A stretch of 64,000 nt of DNA from Romboutsia sp. CE17 (GTDB taxonomy: Bacteria; Bacillota; Clostridia; Peptostreptococcales; Peptostreptococcaceae), in NCBI RefSeq assembly GCF_012317385.1, contig NZ_CP051144.1, positions 2,914,001 through 2,978,000 on the forward strand, read 5' to 3'. The notes below the pieces were generated by a model, which had not been told where the DNA came from, searched no databases, and saw only the letters and a list, made by a program, of their open reading frames with translations. Shown piece after piece: positions 1 to 7,830 of the stretch. A program made the position numbers and the translations under genes. Numbering within the stretch: the stretch's first letter is position 1; each line of letters begins with the position of its first letter.

Positions 1-414
1 GCCTTAAGTATAGGTATGCTGTTTAAAATAATAATAAGTTACTCATTAACTGTAATACCTGAAATTAATGTATTAGGATCAGGTTTAGGTACAGTAACGG
101 CATATGCTGTAGCATCATTAATTGAGCTACACTTTGTCAAGAAATATATGGGTGTTAAATTTGGTAAAAAAGAATTTATTATAAAACCACTAATAACAGT
201 TTTAACTATGTTCGTAGCTGTTAAGTTATCTTATGGATTTATGAGTGGGGCTATTGGAAATACATTATCGACATTAGTTTCAATATGTATTGGTGCAGTA
301 GTTTATGTTTTAGTTTTATTAGGAATAGGCGGAATTAGAAAAGAAGAACTTTTAATTATGCCAAAAGGTGAAAAAATTTATAAGCTTTTAAGAAAGTTAA
401 ATCTTATGAAATAA
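1..414 (+). CDS. C-terminal part of a SpoVB/YabM-type polysaccharide flippase (partial)
   Basis: The reading frame is open from base 1, so the gene starts outside the window; about 137 C-terminal residues are visible. They form several hydrophobic segments (for example around bases 60-130, 200-260 and 270-340) and end in a basic tail. The MOP-exporter family (MurJ/SpoVB/YabM) moves lipid-linked polysaccharide precursors across the membrane. The assignment rests mainly on position: in Bacillus, yabM precedes the mazG-like yabN, then the yabO-yabP-yabQ-divIC genes, and the same order follows here. The visible part alone cannot tell SpoVB from YabM. Confidence 0.65.
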   Translation, partial: ALSIGMLFKIIISYSLTVIPEINVLGSGLGTVTAYAVASLIELHFVKKYMGVKFGKKEFIIKPLITVLTMFVAVKLSYGFMSGAIGNTLSTLVSICIGAVVYVLVLLGIGGIRKEELLIMPKGEKIYKLLRKLNLMK

Positions 415-508
415 TCAAAGTATATATATGAAAATACAAGGATATACTTAAAAATAAGCATATAATTGGTTTAGTAGATTCATATAAAGGTACTATAGGA
501 GTGATATT

Positions 509-1957
509 ATGGGAAAGATAAATATCGTAGGACTTGGACCAGGGGATGAAACTCTTATTAGCCAAGGTGCATTAGATATTTTAAAATCAAGTTCTAGAAT
601 TTATCTAAGAACTGAAAAGCATCCAACTGTAGATAAACTAAAGGATAGCATTACATATACTAATTTAGATTATTTTTATGATAATGAAGAAAACTTTGAA
701 AATGTATATAGAGAAATTGCTGAGTTTATAATAGAAAAATCATATGAAGGTGATTTAGTATATGCTGTTCCAGGGCATCCAAGGGTAGCAGAAAGAACTG
801 TAAGCCAAATAGAAGCTATTGCTAAGCTAAAAGGTATCGAAGTTGAAGTTATAGCTTCTATGAGCTTTGTAGACGCAATGTTTAACTATTTGGCTATTGA
901 CCCAGCTAATGGATTTAAGTTAGTAGATGCTTTTGAAATAGAAAATTCATATATAGATACAAATACAAGTATGATAATTACTCAAGTATATGATCATTTT
1001 ATAGCTTCAAATGTTAAATTAAGATTAATGGAATGCTATGATTATGACCAAGAAGTATGTATAGTAAATGGTGCAGGTGTCAAAGCTTTAGAAAGTAAGA
1101 AATATGTTCCATTACATGAATTAGATAGAGCGGAAAACTTATTTAATTATTTAACTAGTGTTTATATACCAAAGAGCTCTAAAAAAATGTATAATAATAT
1201 ACATGACTTAGAGGAAATAATGGAAACACTTAGAGGTCCAGAAGGTTGTGATTGGGACAAAAAGCAAGATCATGAAAGTTTAAAAAAATATATAATAGAA
1301 GAAGCATACGAGCTTTGCCAAGCAATTGATAATGATGATATCGATGAAATGATAGAAGAGTTAGGAGATGTGCTTTTACAAGTTATTTTCCACTGTCAAA
1401 TAGGTAAAGAAACAGGTTTCTTTGATCTATCAGAAGTATTAAATAGTATATGTAATAAGCTTATATATAGACATCCACATGTTTTTAAAAATATTAATAT
1501 AGACATGAATAATTTTGATAAAACTTGGGAAGATTTGAAAAGGAAAGAAAAAGGCGAATCTACAGTAACTGAAGGGTTAACTAGAATTCCAAATCATTTA
1601 CCAGCTCTAATAAAAGCAGAAAAAATACAAAAAAAAGCAGCATTAGTAGGTTTTGACTGGGATGATATAAGTGATGTATATAAAAAAATTGAAGAAGAAT
1701 ACAAAGAATTACTTGACGAATGTAAAGAAGGAAATATAAAATACATAAAGGAAGAACTAGGAGATTTGCTGTTCTCTATTGTAAATTTAGCTAGATTTTT
1801 AAAGTTAGATCCAGAAGAAGCTTTAAATATGACTAATGATAAATTTATAAAAAGATTTAAATTTATTGAAGATAGTGCAATAAATTCTGATAAGAAATTA
1901 GAAGATATGACACTTGAGGAAATGGATAAACTTTGGGAAAAAGCGAAATTTAAATAA
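509..1957 (+). CDS. mazG: MazG-family nucleoside triphosphate pyrophosphohydrolase fused to a tetrapyrrole-methylase-like domain (YabN type)
   Basis: Two-part protein of 482 residues. The N-terminal 220 residues look like a SAM-dependent tetrapyrrole (corrin/porphyrin) methylase, beginning with the GLGPGD motif at residues 8-13. The C-terminal half carries MazG repeats: LRGPEGCDWD at 241-250 followed by EEAYE (264-268) and EELGD (283-287), which supply the metal-binding acidic residues, and a second EEEYKE...EELGD set near the end. MazG hydrolyses (d)NTPs to NMP and PPi and is thought to clean up abnormal nucleotides; the role of the methylase domain is not known. The fusion is standard for Firmicutes YabN. 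A GGAGTG ribosome site sits just upstream of the ATG. Confidence 0.93.
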   Translation: MGKINIVGLGPGDETLISQGALDILKSSSRIYLRTEKHPTVDKLKDSITYTNLDYFYDNEENFENVYREIAEFIIEKSYEGDLVYAVPGHPRVAERTVSQIEAIAKLKGIEVEVIASMSFVDAMFNYLAIDPANGFKLVDAFEIENSYIDTNTSMIITQVYDHFIASNVKLRLMECYDYDQEVCIVNGAGVKALESKKYVPLHELDRAENLFNYLTSVYIPKSSKKMYNNIHDLEEIMETLRGPEGCDWDKKQDHESLKKYIIEEAYELCQAIDNDDIDEMIEELGDVLLQVIFHCQIGKETGFFDLSEVLNSICNKLIYRHPHVFKNINIDMNNFDKTWEDLKRKEKGESTVTEGLTRIPNHLPALIKAEKIQKKAALVGFDWDDISDVYKKIEEEYKELLDECKEGNIKYIKEELGDLLFSIVNLARFLKLDPEEALNMTNDKFIKRFKFIEDSAINSDKKLEDMTLEEMDKLWEKAKFK

Positions 1958-2041
1958 TATAAAGAAGGAAAATCACTAAAGATATAGAATAGTAAAAACA
2001 TAAATAATTCTATATGATAAACATTTTAGGAGGTAAGTATC

Positions 2042-2320
2042 GTGAACAAAGCTGAATTAGTAACAAAAATGGCAGAAAAAAGTGAATTAACTAAAAAAGA
2101 AGCAGAGGCTGCATTAAATGCATTCATGCAATCTGTAGAAGAAGCTTTAGTTGAAGGAGATAAAGTACAATTAGTAGGATTTGGTACTTTTGAAACTAGA
2201 GAAAGAGCTGCTAGACAAGGTAGAAATCCAAGAAATCCAGAAGAAGTTATAGAAATACCAGCTTCTAAGGCTCCAGTATTCAAAGCTGGAAAGTCTTTAA
2301 AAGAAGTTATAAACAAGTAA
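2042..2320 (+). CDS. hup: HU family DNA-binding protein
   Basis: A 92-residue HU protein, the usual length. It starts MNKAELVTKMAEKS and has the conserved GFGTFETRERAARQGRNP block leading into the DNA-binding beta arm. HU dimers bend and compact DNA without strong sequence preference. The start is a GTG, with a strong AGGAGG ribosome site about 8 bases upstream. The gene lies between mazG and rqcP, as in C. difficile and many Firmicutes, and is closed by its own hairpin terminator, which fits its need for high separate expression. Confidence 0.97.
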   Translation: MNKAELVTKMAEKSELTKKEAEAALNAFMQSVEEALVEGDKVQLVGFGTFETRERAARQGRNPRNPEEVIEIPASKAPVFKAGKSLKEVINK

Positions 2321-2384
2321 TATAAATACATAAATTAATTTTAAGGTTAATACCTTAGAGTTTATATATGAATTAAATATAAGG

Positions 2385-2417
2385 TGCCTATAGTTTATAT
2401 GACTGTAGGCATTTTTT
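2385..2417 (+). terminator. Rho-independent terminator after hup
   Basis: A perfect 10-bp stem (TGCCTATAGT paired with ACTGTAGGCA, allowing one G-T pair) with a 7-base loop, followed by six T residues. It separates hup from the yabO-divIC cluster. Confidence 0.85.
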
Positions 2418-2466
2418 AAAATAAATATAAATTGTTTCATAGGGATAGAAACGAAGGAGAATGAAT

Positions 2467-2709
2467 ATGAGATTAGATAAGTATTTAAAAGTATCTAGAA
2501 TAATTAAAAGAAGAACTGTCGCAAAGGAAGCTTGTGATAAAGGTATTGTAACTATAAATGGAAAGCCTGCAAAATCTTCATCTGAAGTAAATGTGGGAGA
2601 TCTATTAGAAATACAATTCGGTGAAAAGAAAATGAAGTTTAAGATAAATGAGATAAAAGAACATGTGTTAAAAAATGATGCAAAAGAAATGTACGATATA
2701 ATAGAATAA
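2467..2709 (+). CDS. rqcP: S4-domain RNA-binding protein RqcP (YabO)
   Basis: An 80-residue S4-domain protein starting MRLDKYLKVSRIIKRR, the typical start of YabO/RqcP (Hsp15 family). In B. subtilis this protein binds the obstructed 50S subunit and, with RqcH, drives poly-alanine tailing of stalled nascent chains. An ATG at 2461 is also in frame, but it lies only one base after the GGAG ribosome site (2456-2459), whereas the ATG at 2467 is at normal spacing and gives the family's usual N-terminus, so I use 2467. It heads the yabP-yabQ-divIC row. Confidence 0.9.
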   Translation: MRLDKYLKVSRIIKRRTVAKEACDKGIVTINGKPAKSSSEVNVGDLLEIQFGEKKMKFKINEIKEHVLKNDAKEMYDIIE

Positions 2710-2771
2710 ATTTTAATCCCCTTAAGTATATTTATAGTAGTATGAATTGAAATATTACTGGGGGGATAATT

Positions 2772-3026
2772 ATGGAACATAACATAACTCTAAAAGATAG
2801 AAGTAATTTAGTTATTTCTGGTGTAGAGCATATATACTCTTTTAATGATAAGAAGGTAGAGATAAAAACTTCTGCAGGCGAAATGGTAATAGAAGGTGAA
2901 GAGTTAGATATGAGCAAACTTAATTTAGAAGAAAGTATCATAAGTATAGATGGTACTATTAATTCTATAGTATATGCGAAGCCTAAAAAAACACAAGAAA
3001 ATATATTTAAAAAGGTGTTTAAGTAG
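2772..3026 (+). CDS. yabP: Sporulation protein YabP
   Basis: An 84-residue YabP-family protein. The family is under SigE control in the mother cell during spore formation in Bacillus and is linked to coat or envelope assembly, with no known enzyme activity. The protein is beta-rich with the typical N-terminus (HNITLKDRSNLVISGVEH). A G-rich ribosome site (GGGGGGAT) precedes the ATG, and yabQ starts on the very next base after the stop codon, so the two are translated from one message. Confidence 0.92.
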   Translation: MEHNITLKDRSNLVISGVEHIYSFNDKKVEIKTSAGEMVIEGEELDMSKLNLEESIISIDGTINSIVYAKPKKTQENIFKKVFK

Positions 3027-3521
3027 ATGATACCATTTACACAAGATTTAAGTGCATTTTATGCAACTATTTACGGTGGCATAGCTGTAGGATTATTATT
3101 TGATATCTATAGAAGTTTTAGACAAAATTTTAAGCTTATAAGATATATGTCTCTTTTATTTGATGCTCTGTTTTGGGTTGTTGTTACTATACTAACTTTT
3201 ATAACCATAAATGCCGTAGAAAATTTTAATTTGAGATACTACCACATGGTCGCTTTATTTATTGGATTTTTGATATATTATAGCACCATAAGTAAATTTG
3301 TTTTGGCAGGGTTGAATAAATTAATTTTTTTCATAACAAATTTATTCAAAAAAACTGTACATTACATAGTCGGTATTTTGAACAATTTGTATTACGTTAT
3401 TATCTATTCTTTGCACCTATTATTTGATATCATATTTTATATACCTAATATGTTTTTAGCTACTAGAAAATATATCAAAAGAAAATCTATGGGTAGATTA
3501 AAGATAAAAAAAAGGGTGTAA
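3027..3521 (+). CDS. yabQ: Spore cortex protein YabQ
   Basis: A 164-residue membrane protein with about four hydrophobic segments in the first 120 residues and a basic tail ending in KIKKRV. YabQ is needed for spore cortex formation in B. subtilis and sits in the outer forespore membrane. The gene abuts yabP directly and is followed four bases later by divIC, the conserved yabP-yabQ-divIC order. Confidence 0.9.
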   Translation: MIPFTQDLSAFYATIYGGIAVGLLFDIYRSFRQNFKLIRYMSLLFDALFWVVVTILTFITINAVENFNLRYYHMVALFIGFLIYYSTISKFVLAGLNKLIFFITNLFKKTVHYIVGILNNLYYVIIYSLHLLFDIIFYIPNMFLATRKYIKRKSMGRLKIKKRV

Positions 3522-3525
3522 GTAT

Positions 3526-3810
3526 ATGAAAATACAAAAGAAGTTCTCTGGTCAATATATAGGTCTATGTATGTTTTTAATTTCTATAGTTTTCTCAATG
3601 ATAGGTGGATTTGGATTTCAAATTTCTAAATATAAAACATATAGCTCTGAAATAAAATCACTTAGTAAGCAAATAGATCAAGCTGATAAAGAAATTAAAG
3701 AGCTTAAATCCATAGAATCTGGTCAGAGCGAAGAAGACTTGGAGTCGATTGCAAGAATACGTTTAAATATGGTTAAGCCAAATGAGATTGTTTATATGAT
3801 CGAAAAATAG
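3526..3810 (+). CDS. divIC: Cell-division protein DivIC/FtsB family
   Basis: A 94-residue septum-formation initiator: a short cytoplasmic N-terminus, one membrane segment (about residues 13-31), then a coiled coil (about 35-65) and a small C-terminal domain. DivIC pairs with FtsL and DivIB at the division site to switch on septal wall synthesis. It closes the yabO-divIC cluster; its stop codon is inside the left arm of a very long terminator stem. Confidence 0.9.
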   Translation: MKIQKKFSGQYIGLCMFLISIVFSMIGGFGFQISKYKTYSSEIKSLSKQIDQADKEIKELKSIESGQSEEDLESIARIRLNMVKPNEIVYMIEK

Positions 3811-3858
3811 GATGAGGTAGAATAGTTTTATAAAGCTATTCTACCTCATCCTATTTTT
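3803..3858 (+). terminator. Long terminator hairpin overlapping the divIC stop codon
   Basis: A perfect 23-bp inverted repeat: the left arm is 3803-3825, the loop 3826-3835, the right arm 3836-3858, with T residues inside and after the right arm. The divIC stop codon (3808-3810) is part of the left arm. Confidence 0.9.
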
Positions 3859-4019
3859 ATTTAAATAATGTATATTAAAATATTAATCATATAAGTAATA
3901 AAATAGATTAGATTTAATATCTCATTAAGATATAATGGATATAATAAAATTTATATAATGAAAAATAAATATAGAATATTTTTATAGGGTGAGAATATTC
4001 TTTAGGAGGTTGATTTTTT

Positions 4020-4940
4020 ATGAAAATAGGAGCTATAGATATTGGTACAAATTCTATGAGACTATTAGTTTGTGATTTTATTAATGATGAATTATTAAAT
4101 AGAAAGAAGTTTGTCAATACTACTAGAATTGGAAAAGGTGTTGATGAATATGGATTTATATCACAAGAAGCGATTAGAAGAAATATTGATGCGCTAAAAG
4201 AATTTTATAAACTTAGTAAGTCAGAAGGTTGCGATTATATTTACTGTATTGGAACATCGGCATTAAGAGACAGTAAAAATGGAGATGATTTTGTTAGGAT
4301 AGCTAAAGAAGAGATAGATATAGATATTGAAATTATTAGCGGTGAAGAAGAATCAAATTTAGGATTCTTGGGAGTTCTTAAAGGTGCAAATGAAAACGAT
4401 GATATATTAGTTATTGATATAGGTGGAGGATCGACAGAGTTTATATTGGGGAATATGGATGGGATTAAGTTTTCAAAAAGTGAAAATGTTGGAGCCCTTA
4501 GAATGACTGAAAAATTTTTAACTACTGATATAGTTGACAATTATGAATTTGATATGATGAGCGAGTTTATAGAAAATGAGATTAGAGAAACATTAGAATC
4601 ATTAAAAGAGAAACATATTAATAAACTTGTTGGTATAGGGGGAACTATAACTTCGTTATCAGCAATAAATCAAGAGTTAGAAGTGTATTCTATGGAAAAA
4701 ATACATAATAGCGTTGTTACGATAGATGATATAGAAAATATTCTACAAAATTTAAAAAAAATGACATTAAATGATAAGAAGTCTCTAAAAGGACTACAAA
4801 GTAAGCGAGCAGATATTATAACTGCTGGTGTAAAAATTTTACATATAATAATGGAAAAATTAGAATTAAGAGAGATAATAGTAAGTGAGTATGATAATTT
4901 GGAAGGCTTAATATGTCTAAAATCAAAAAAACTGTCTTAA
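4020..4940 (+). CDS. ppx: Exopolyphosphatase / guanosine pentaphosphatase (Ppx/GppA family)
   Basis: A 306-residue protein made of the actin-like ASKHA core only. The phosphate-1 motif GAIDIGTNSMRLLV is at the N-terminus (residues 4-17), the second phosphate motif DIGGGSTEF is near residue 140, and GIGGT lies near 204. Members remove terminal phosphates from polyphosphate and/or pppGpp. The short form, without the C-terminal HD-like domain of E. coli Ppx, is common in Firmicutes, and the sequence does not settle which substrate is preferred. An AGGAGG site precedes the ATG. It lies between divIC and spoIIE with its own terminator. Confidence 0.88.
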   Translation: MKIGAIDIGTNSMRLLVCDFINDELLNRKKFVNTTRIGKGVDEYGFISQEAIRRNIDALKEFYKLSKSEGCDYIYCIGTSALRDSKNGDDFVRIAKEEIDIDIEIISGEEESNLGFLGVLKGANENDDILVIDIGGGSTEFILGNMDGIKFSKSENVGALRMTEKFLTTDIVDNYEFDMMSEFIENEIRETLESLKEKHINKLVGIGGTITSLSAINQELEVYSMEKIHNSVVTIDDIENILQNLKKMTLNDKKSLKGLQSKRADIITAGVKILHIIMEKLELREIIVSEYDNLEGLICLKSKKLS

Positions 4941-4964
4941 TTTTTTTATTATTTATAAACTTAA

Positions 4965-4998
4965 TATGACAAAAAAGAAAACTCCTCTTTGTTATAAT
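4965..4998 (+). promoter_or_regulatory. Predicted Spo0A-activated SigA promoter of spoIIE
   Basis: ATGACA (4966-4971) is a 5/6 match to the -35 consensus and TATAAT (4993-4998) is a perfect -10. The spacer is 21 bases, the unusual spacing known for Spo0A-dependent SigA promoters of B. subtilis spoIIE and spoIIG. A Spo0A-box-like TTTGTCATA (8 of 9 to TTTGTCRAA) lies on the minus strand at 4965-4973, over the -35. The start would be near 5005. Confidence 0.65.
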
Positions 4999-5030
4999 CT
5001 CTTGTATAAACAAATGAGGAGGTTTTTTTT
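4978..5030 (+). terminator. ppx terminator whose 3' arm is the spoIIE ribosome binding site
   Basis: Stem: CTCCTC (4982-4987) with GAGGAG (5016-5021), and TTTGTT (4988-4993) with AACAAA (5009-5014), with one bulged T; eight T residues follow (5023-5030), then the spoIIE ATG. The 3' arm is the spoIIE Shine-Dalgarno sequence, so read-through RNA would hide it. Confidence 0.7.
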
Positions 5031-7397
5031 ATGGAAAGAACTATTAATTCTTTAAAAAGTAGAGATGTTAAATTAAGTAATATTAGAATAAGTAAATTCT
5101 TTGATACTAATACAATTATATTCATATTAATGGGATTTTTACTAAGTAGATCTCTCTTAATTGATTCTATGGCTCCATTAGGAGTAGCATTTTTCTTATG
5201 TATATGTAAGTTTGATAGATATAAATACCCCGTATTTACATCTACTCTATTAGGTATAGTTTTATCTGGAAATAGTACTAGCGCCATTTTTAAATATTCT
5301 ATAGCGCTAACGGCTATTTTAGCATTTAGTATTTATTTAAAGAAAATACCTTCTATTTTTAAAATTAGTATAGTAGGGGTATCTATACTTTTGGCGATTT
5401 CAATTGGACAGACATTAGTGGGAAGTAAGTATATTTATGACTTATTTTTGATAGGTATGGAAGTTGTAATATTATTTATATCTACATATGTATTTTCATT
5501 TGGAGTATCGCTAATTATAAATGCAAATAATCGGGTCTCAGTACGGCTTGAAGAAGCAATATCTATAAGTCTACTAGTTACATTTAGCATTATGGGAATT
5601 GGAAATATAACTACATTTGGAATATCTATTAGATCTGTATTATCAACAATTTTAATTTTAGTAGCATCTATAGTTGGTGGTTCAGGTATGGGAGCTACAA
5701 GCGGTGTTGTAGTTGGTATTGCATTTATAATAAACAATATAACATCTGCAGTTTATATGGGGATATATTCATTTGCAGGATTAGTAGGAGGAGCGTTTAA
5801 TAGACTAAATAGATATTTCTGTATATTAGGATATATATTAAGTTGGATAATTATGTATTCTTATACATCTGGACTTAGTTCAAATATTATGGAAATAAGA
5901 GATATCTTAATTGCATCATTGGTAGTGATTTTATTGCCAAAGTCATTTTTTAATAGAGTTGAAAAGCTAGTAAAAAGTAATATAGATTCAAATGAGCTAG
6001 TTTATGATTATATAGATAGAAGTAAAAAACTTACTAATAGTAGACTTATGGACATGCACAAGACTTATACTGAACTTGCTAATACATTCGATAAAATTAG
6101 AGAAAGAGATAATATAATAAATGAAAAAGATATAACAAATCTAATAGATATGGTTCATAATGATGAATGTTATAACTGTAGTATGAAGAGAGTATGTTGG
6201 GAGACTAGATTTAATCATACTTACAAATTGATGTATAGATTAATAGAAAATATAGAGGAGTATGGACAAGCTACTGCAAAAACTATACCAGAAGAATTTA
6301 GAAAAGAATGTATGAAGCCTGAGATGATAGCAAAAGTAGCCAATTATTATTATAAGCTTTTTGTATTAGATTATGATTGGAATAATAAGTTTATTGAAAG
6401 TAGAAGATTAATAGCAAATCAAATTAGAAATATATCAAAATCTATAGAAGATTTATCTAAGGATTTAGAAACAAATATCAGTATAGATCTAGAAAAAGAA
6501 AAAGAAATTTCAGATGAACTAGAAAGAAATAATATTAATATAAATAGAATAAATTACATTAGTAAAGATAAAGAGGATTTTGAAATAATTATAGATAAAA
6601 GAACATGTAGTAATGGTTGCTTATGTGATAAGAAATTAGTCAATATAATAGAAGATTGTTTGGATCAAAAGCTATCTGTACAAAAAATTGGATGCCATTC
6701 ATTAGCTTCTAATTGTACTATTAAACTAACAAAAGCTCAAGTATATAAGGCTGTTACTGAGGTGGCTTCTATGTCTAGAGATGGACATATACTTTCAGGA
6801 GATAATTATACTCATATGGAAGTTAGTGATGGAAAATATATTATGGCTATTAGTGATGGAATGGGAAAAGGCAAAAAGGCTTATGATGAATCATCTGTAA
6901 CTATAGATATATTAGAAAAAATGATAGATGCAAAAATAGAACATGAAATAATTATCGATACTATAAATAATATGCTATTGTTAAAGTCTTCAGATGAAAT
7001 GTTTTCAACTTTAGATTTAGGGATGATTGACTTAAAAAAAGGTAGTTTAGAAACTGTAAAAATGGGATCTTGCCCATCTTATATAAAACGAAATAATGGT
7101 GAGGTAGATCTAATATCTTCATCTTCTTTACCAGTAGGAATTTTATCTGATGTTAAGATGGATAGACATAGAACTAAAATTAATACAGGAGACTATATAG
7201 TTATGGTTTCAGATGGAATTATTGATGCTGGAAAAAGTAATGATTTCGGAGAAAATTGGTTAATATATTTCTTGCAGAAAATGAATTCAACTAATCCAAA
7301 AGAAATAGCTGATAAAATATTAGATAGGGCTTTAGAGCTACAGTTAGGTGAGGTAGAAGACGATATGACTGTATTGGTAACGAAAATATTTACTTAA
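5031..7397 (+). CDS. spoIIE: Stage II sporulation protein E, membrane PP2C phosphatase
   Basis: A 788-residue protein. The first 300 or so residues hold about ten membrane segments, followed by a cytoplasmic linker with a Cys pair (NDECYNCSMKRVC near residue 380) and a C-terminal PP2C phosphatase domain (about 560-788). The metal-binding motifs are SDGMGKG near 607, SDGIIDAG near 726 and DDMTVLV near 777. SpoIIE dephosphorylates SpoIIAA in the forespore to release SigF and also acts at the asymmetric septum. The start is an ATG with GAGGAGG eight T residues upstream. Upstream sequence carries a Spo0A-type promoter. In Bacillus tilS, hpt and ftsH follow spoIIE; here they do not. Confidence 0.96.
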   Translation: MERTINSLKSRDVKLSNIRISKFFDTNTIIFILMGFLLSRSLLIDSMAPLGVAFFLCICKFDRYKYPVFTSTLLGIVLSGNSTSAIFKYSIALTAILAFSIYLKKIPSIFKISIVGVSILLAISIGQTLVGSKYIYDLFLIGMEVVILFISTYVFSFGVSLIINANNRVSVRLEEAISISLLVTFSIMGIGNITTFGISIRSVLSTILILVASIVGGSGMGATSGVVVGIAFIINNITSAVYMGIYSFAGLVGGAFNRLNRYFCILGYILSWIIMYSYTSGLSSNIMEIRDILIASLVVILLPKSFFNRVEKLVKSNIDSNELVYDYIDRSKKLTNSRLMDMHKTYTELANTFDKIRERDNIINEKDITNLIDMVHNDECYNCSMKRVCWETRFNHTYKLMYRLIENIEEYGQATAKTIPEEFRKECMKPEMIAKVANYYYKLFVLDYDWNNKFIESRRLIANQIRNISKSIEDLSKDLETNISIDLEKEKEISDELERNNININRINYISKDKEDFEIIIDKRTCSNGCLCDKKLVNIIEDCLDQKLSVQKIGCHSLASNCTIKLTKAQVYKAVTEVASMSRDGHILSGDNYTHMEVSDGKYIMAISDGMGKGKKAYDESSVTIDILEKMIDAKIEHEIIIDTINNMLLLKSSDEMFSTLDLGMIDLKKGSLETVKMGSCPSYIKRNNGEVDLISSSSLPVGILSDVKMDRHRTKINTGDYIVMVSDGIIDAGKSNDFGENWLIYFLQKMNSTNPKEIADKILDRALELQLGEVEDDMTVLVTKIFT

Positions 7398-7788
7398 TAA
7401 GTCTAAATTATAAAATTGTGAATAAATGTTACTGATATGTGGATAAGTTTTAAATAAGAATATAAATATAATAAAACGTTGAAATTTCAAACTTCGACAA
7501 AGTTCAACAAAAGGTAGATAAAAAGAATTACCTTAAGATATTTCGAAATTTGGAGAATTATCAACAAAAAATATAAGATTTATGCATTAATTTGTTGATA
7601 AATACAAAAAAAGTGTTAATAATTTAGTGAATATATAGTATATATAAACAAAAATATATTTATGAATAACTGAAATAACTTATTCTAGCTACGTTTTATA
7701 GGCTGTTGATATGTTAATAACTATGTGGATAACTTTTTATATTATGATTGATTAAATGGTAAAGTTTGAATAATATAGCTGAAAGAAG
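7398..7788. promoter_or_regulatory. Gene-free stretch with a DnaA-box cluster and a Spo0A box
   Basis: No plausible gene. Boxes matching or close to the DnaA box TTATCCACA: perfect copies read on the minus strand at 7438-7446 and 7724-7732; TTATTCACA on minus at 7417-7425; TTATCAACA on plus at 7558-7566 and on minus at 7593-7601; weaker TTATTAACA on minus at 7614-7622 and 7712-7720. A perfect Spo0A box (TTTGTCGAA) is on the minus strand at 7493-7501, inside a short inverted repeat (GTTGAA at 7479-7484, TTCAAC at 7503-7508). Binding is inferred, not shown. Confidence 0.55.
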
Positions 7789-7830
7789 CCATCCTAATAT
7801 TAAGTAGACTTAGTGAAAGGATGGATCTTT

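Noticed and set aside
1594-2001. Reverse-strand frames over mazG, hup, spoIIE, atpA, atpD, uvrA, nagA, hyd and others
   Set aside because: They are antisense shadows of well-supported genes, rich in Ser, Ile and Phe, without ribosome sites.
7398-7812. DnaA-box cluster as the chromosomal origin (oriC)
   Set aside because: No dnaA, dnaN, rnpA or recF is nearby, no long AT unwinding module with the usual box spacing is clear, and the gene order is that of a region away from dnaA in relatives.
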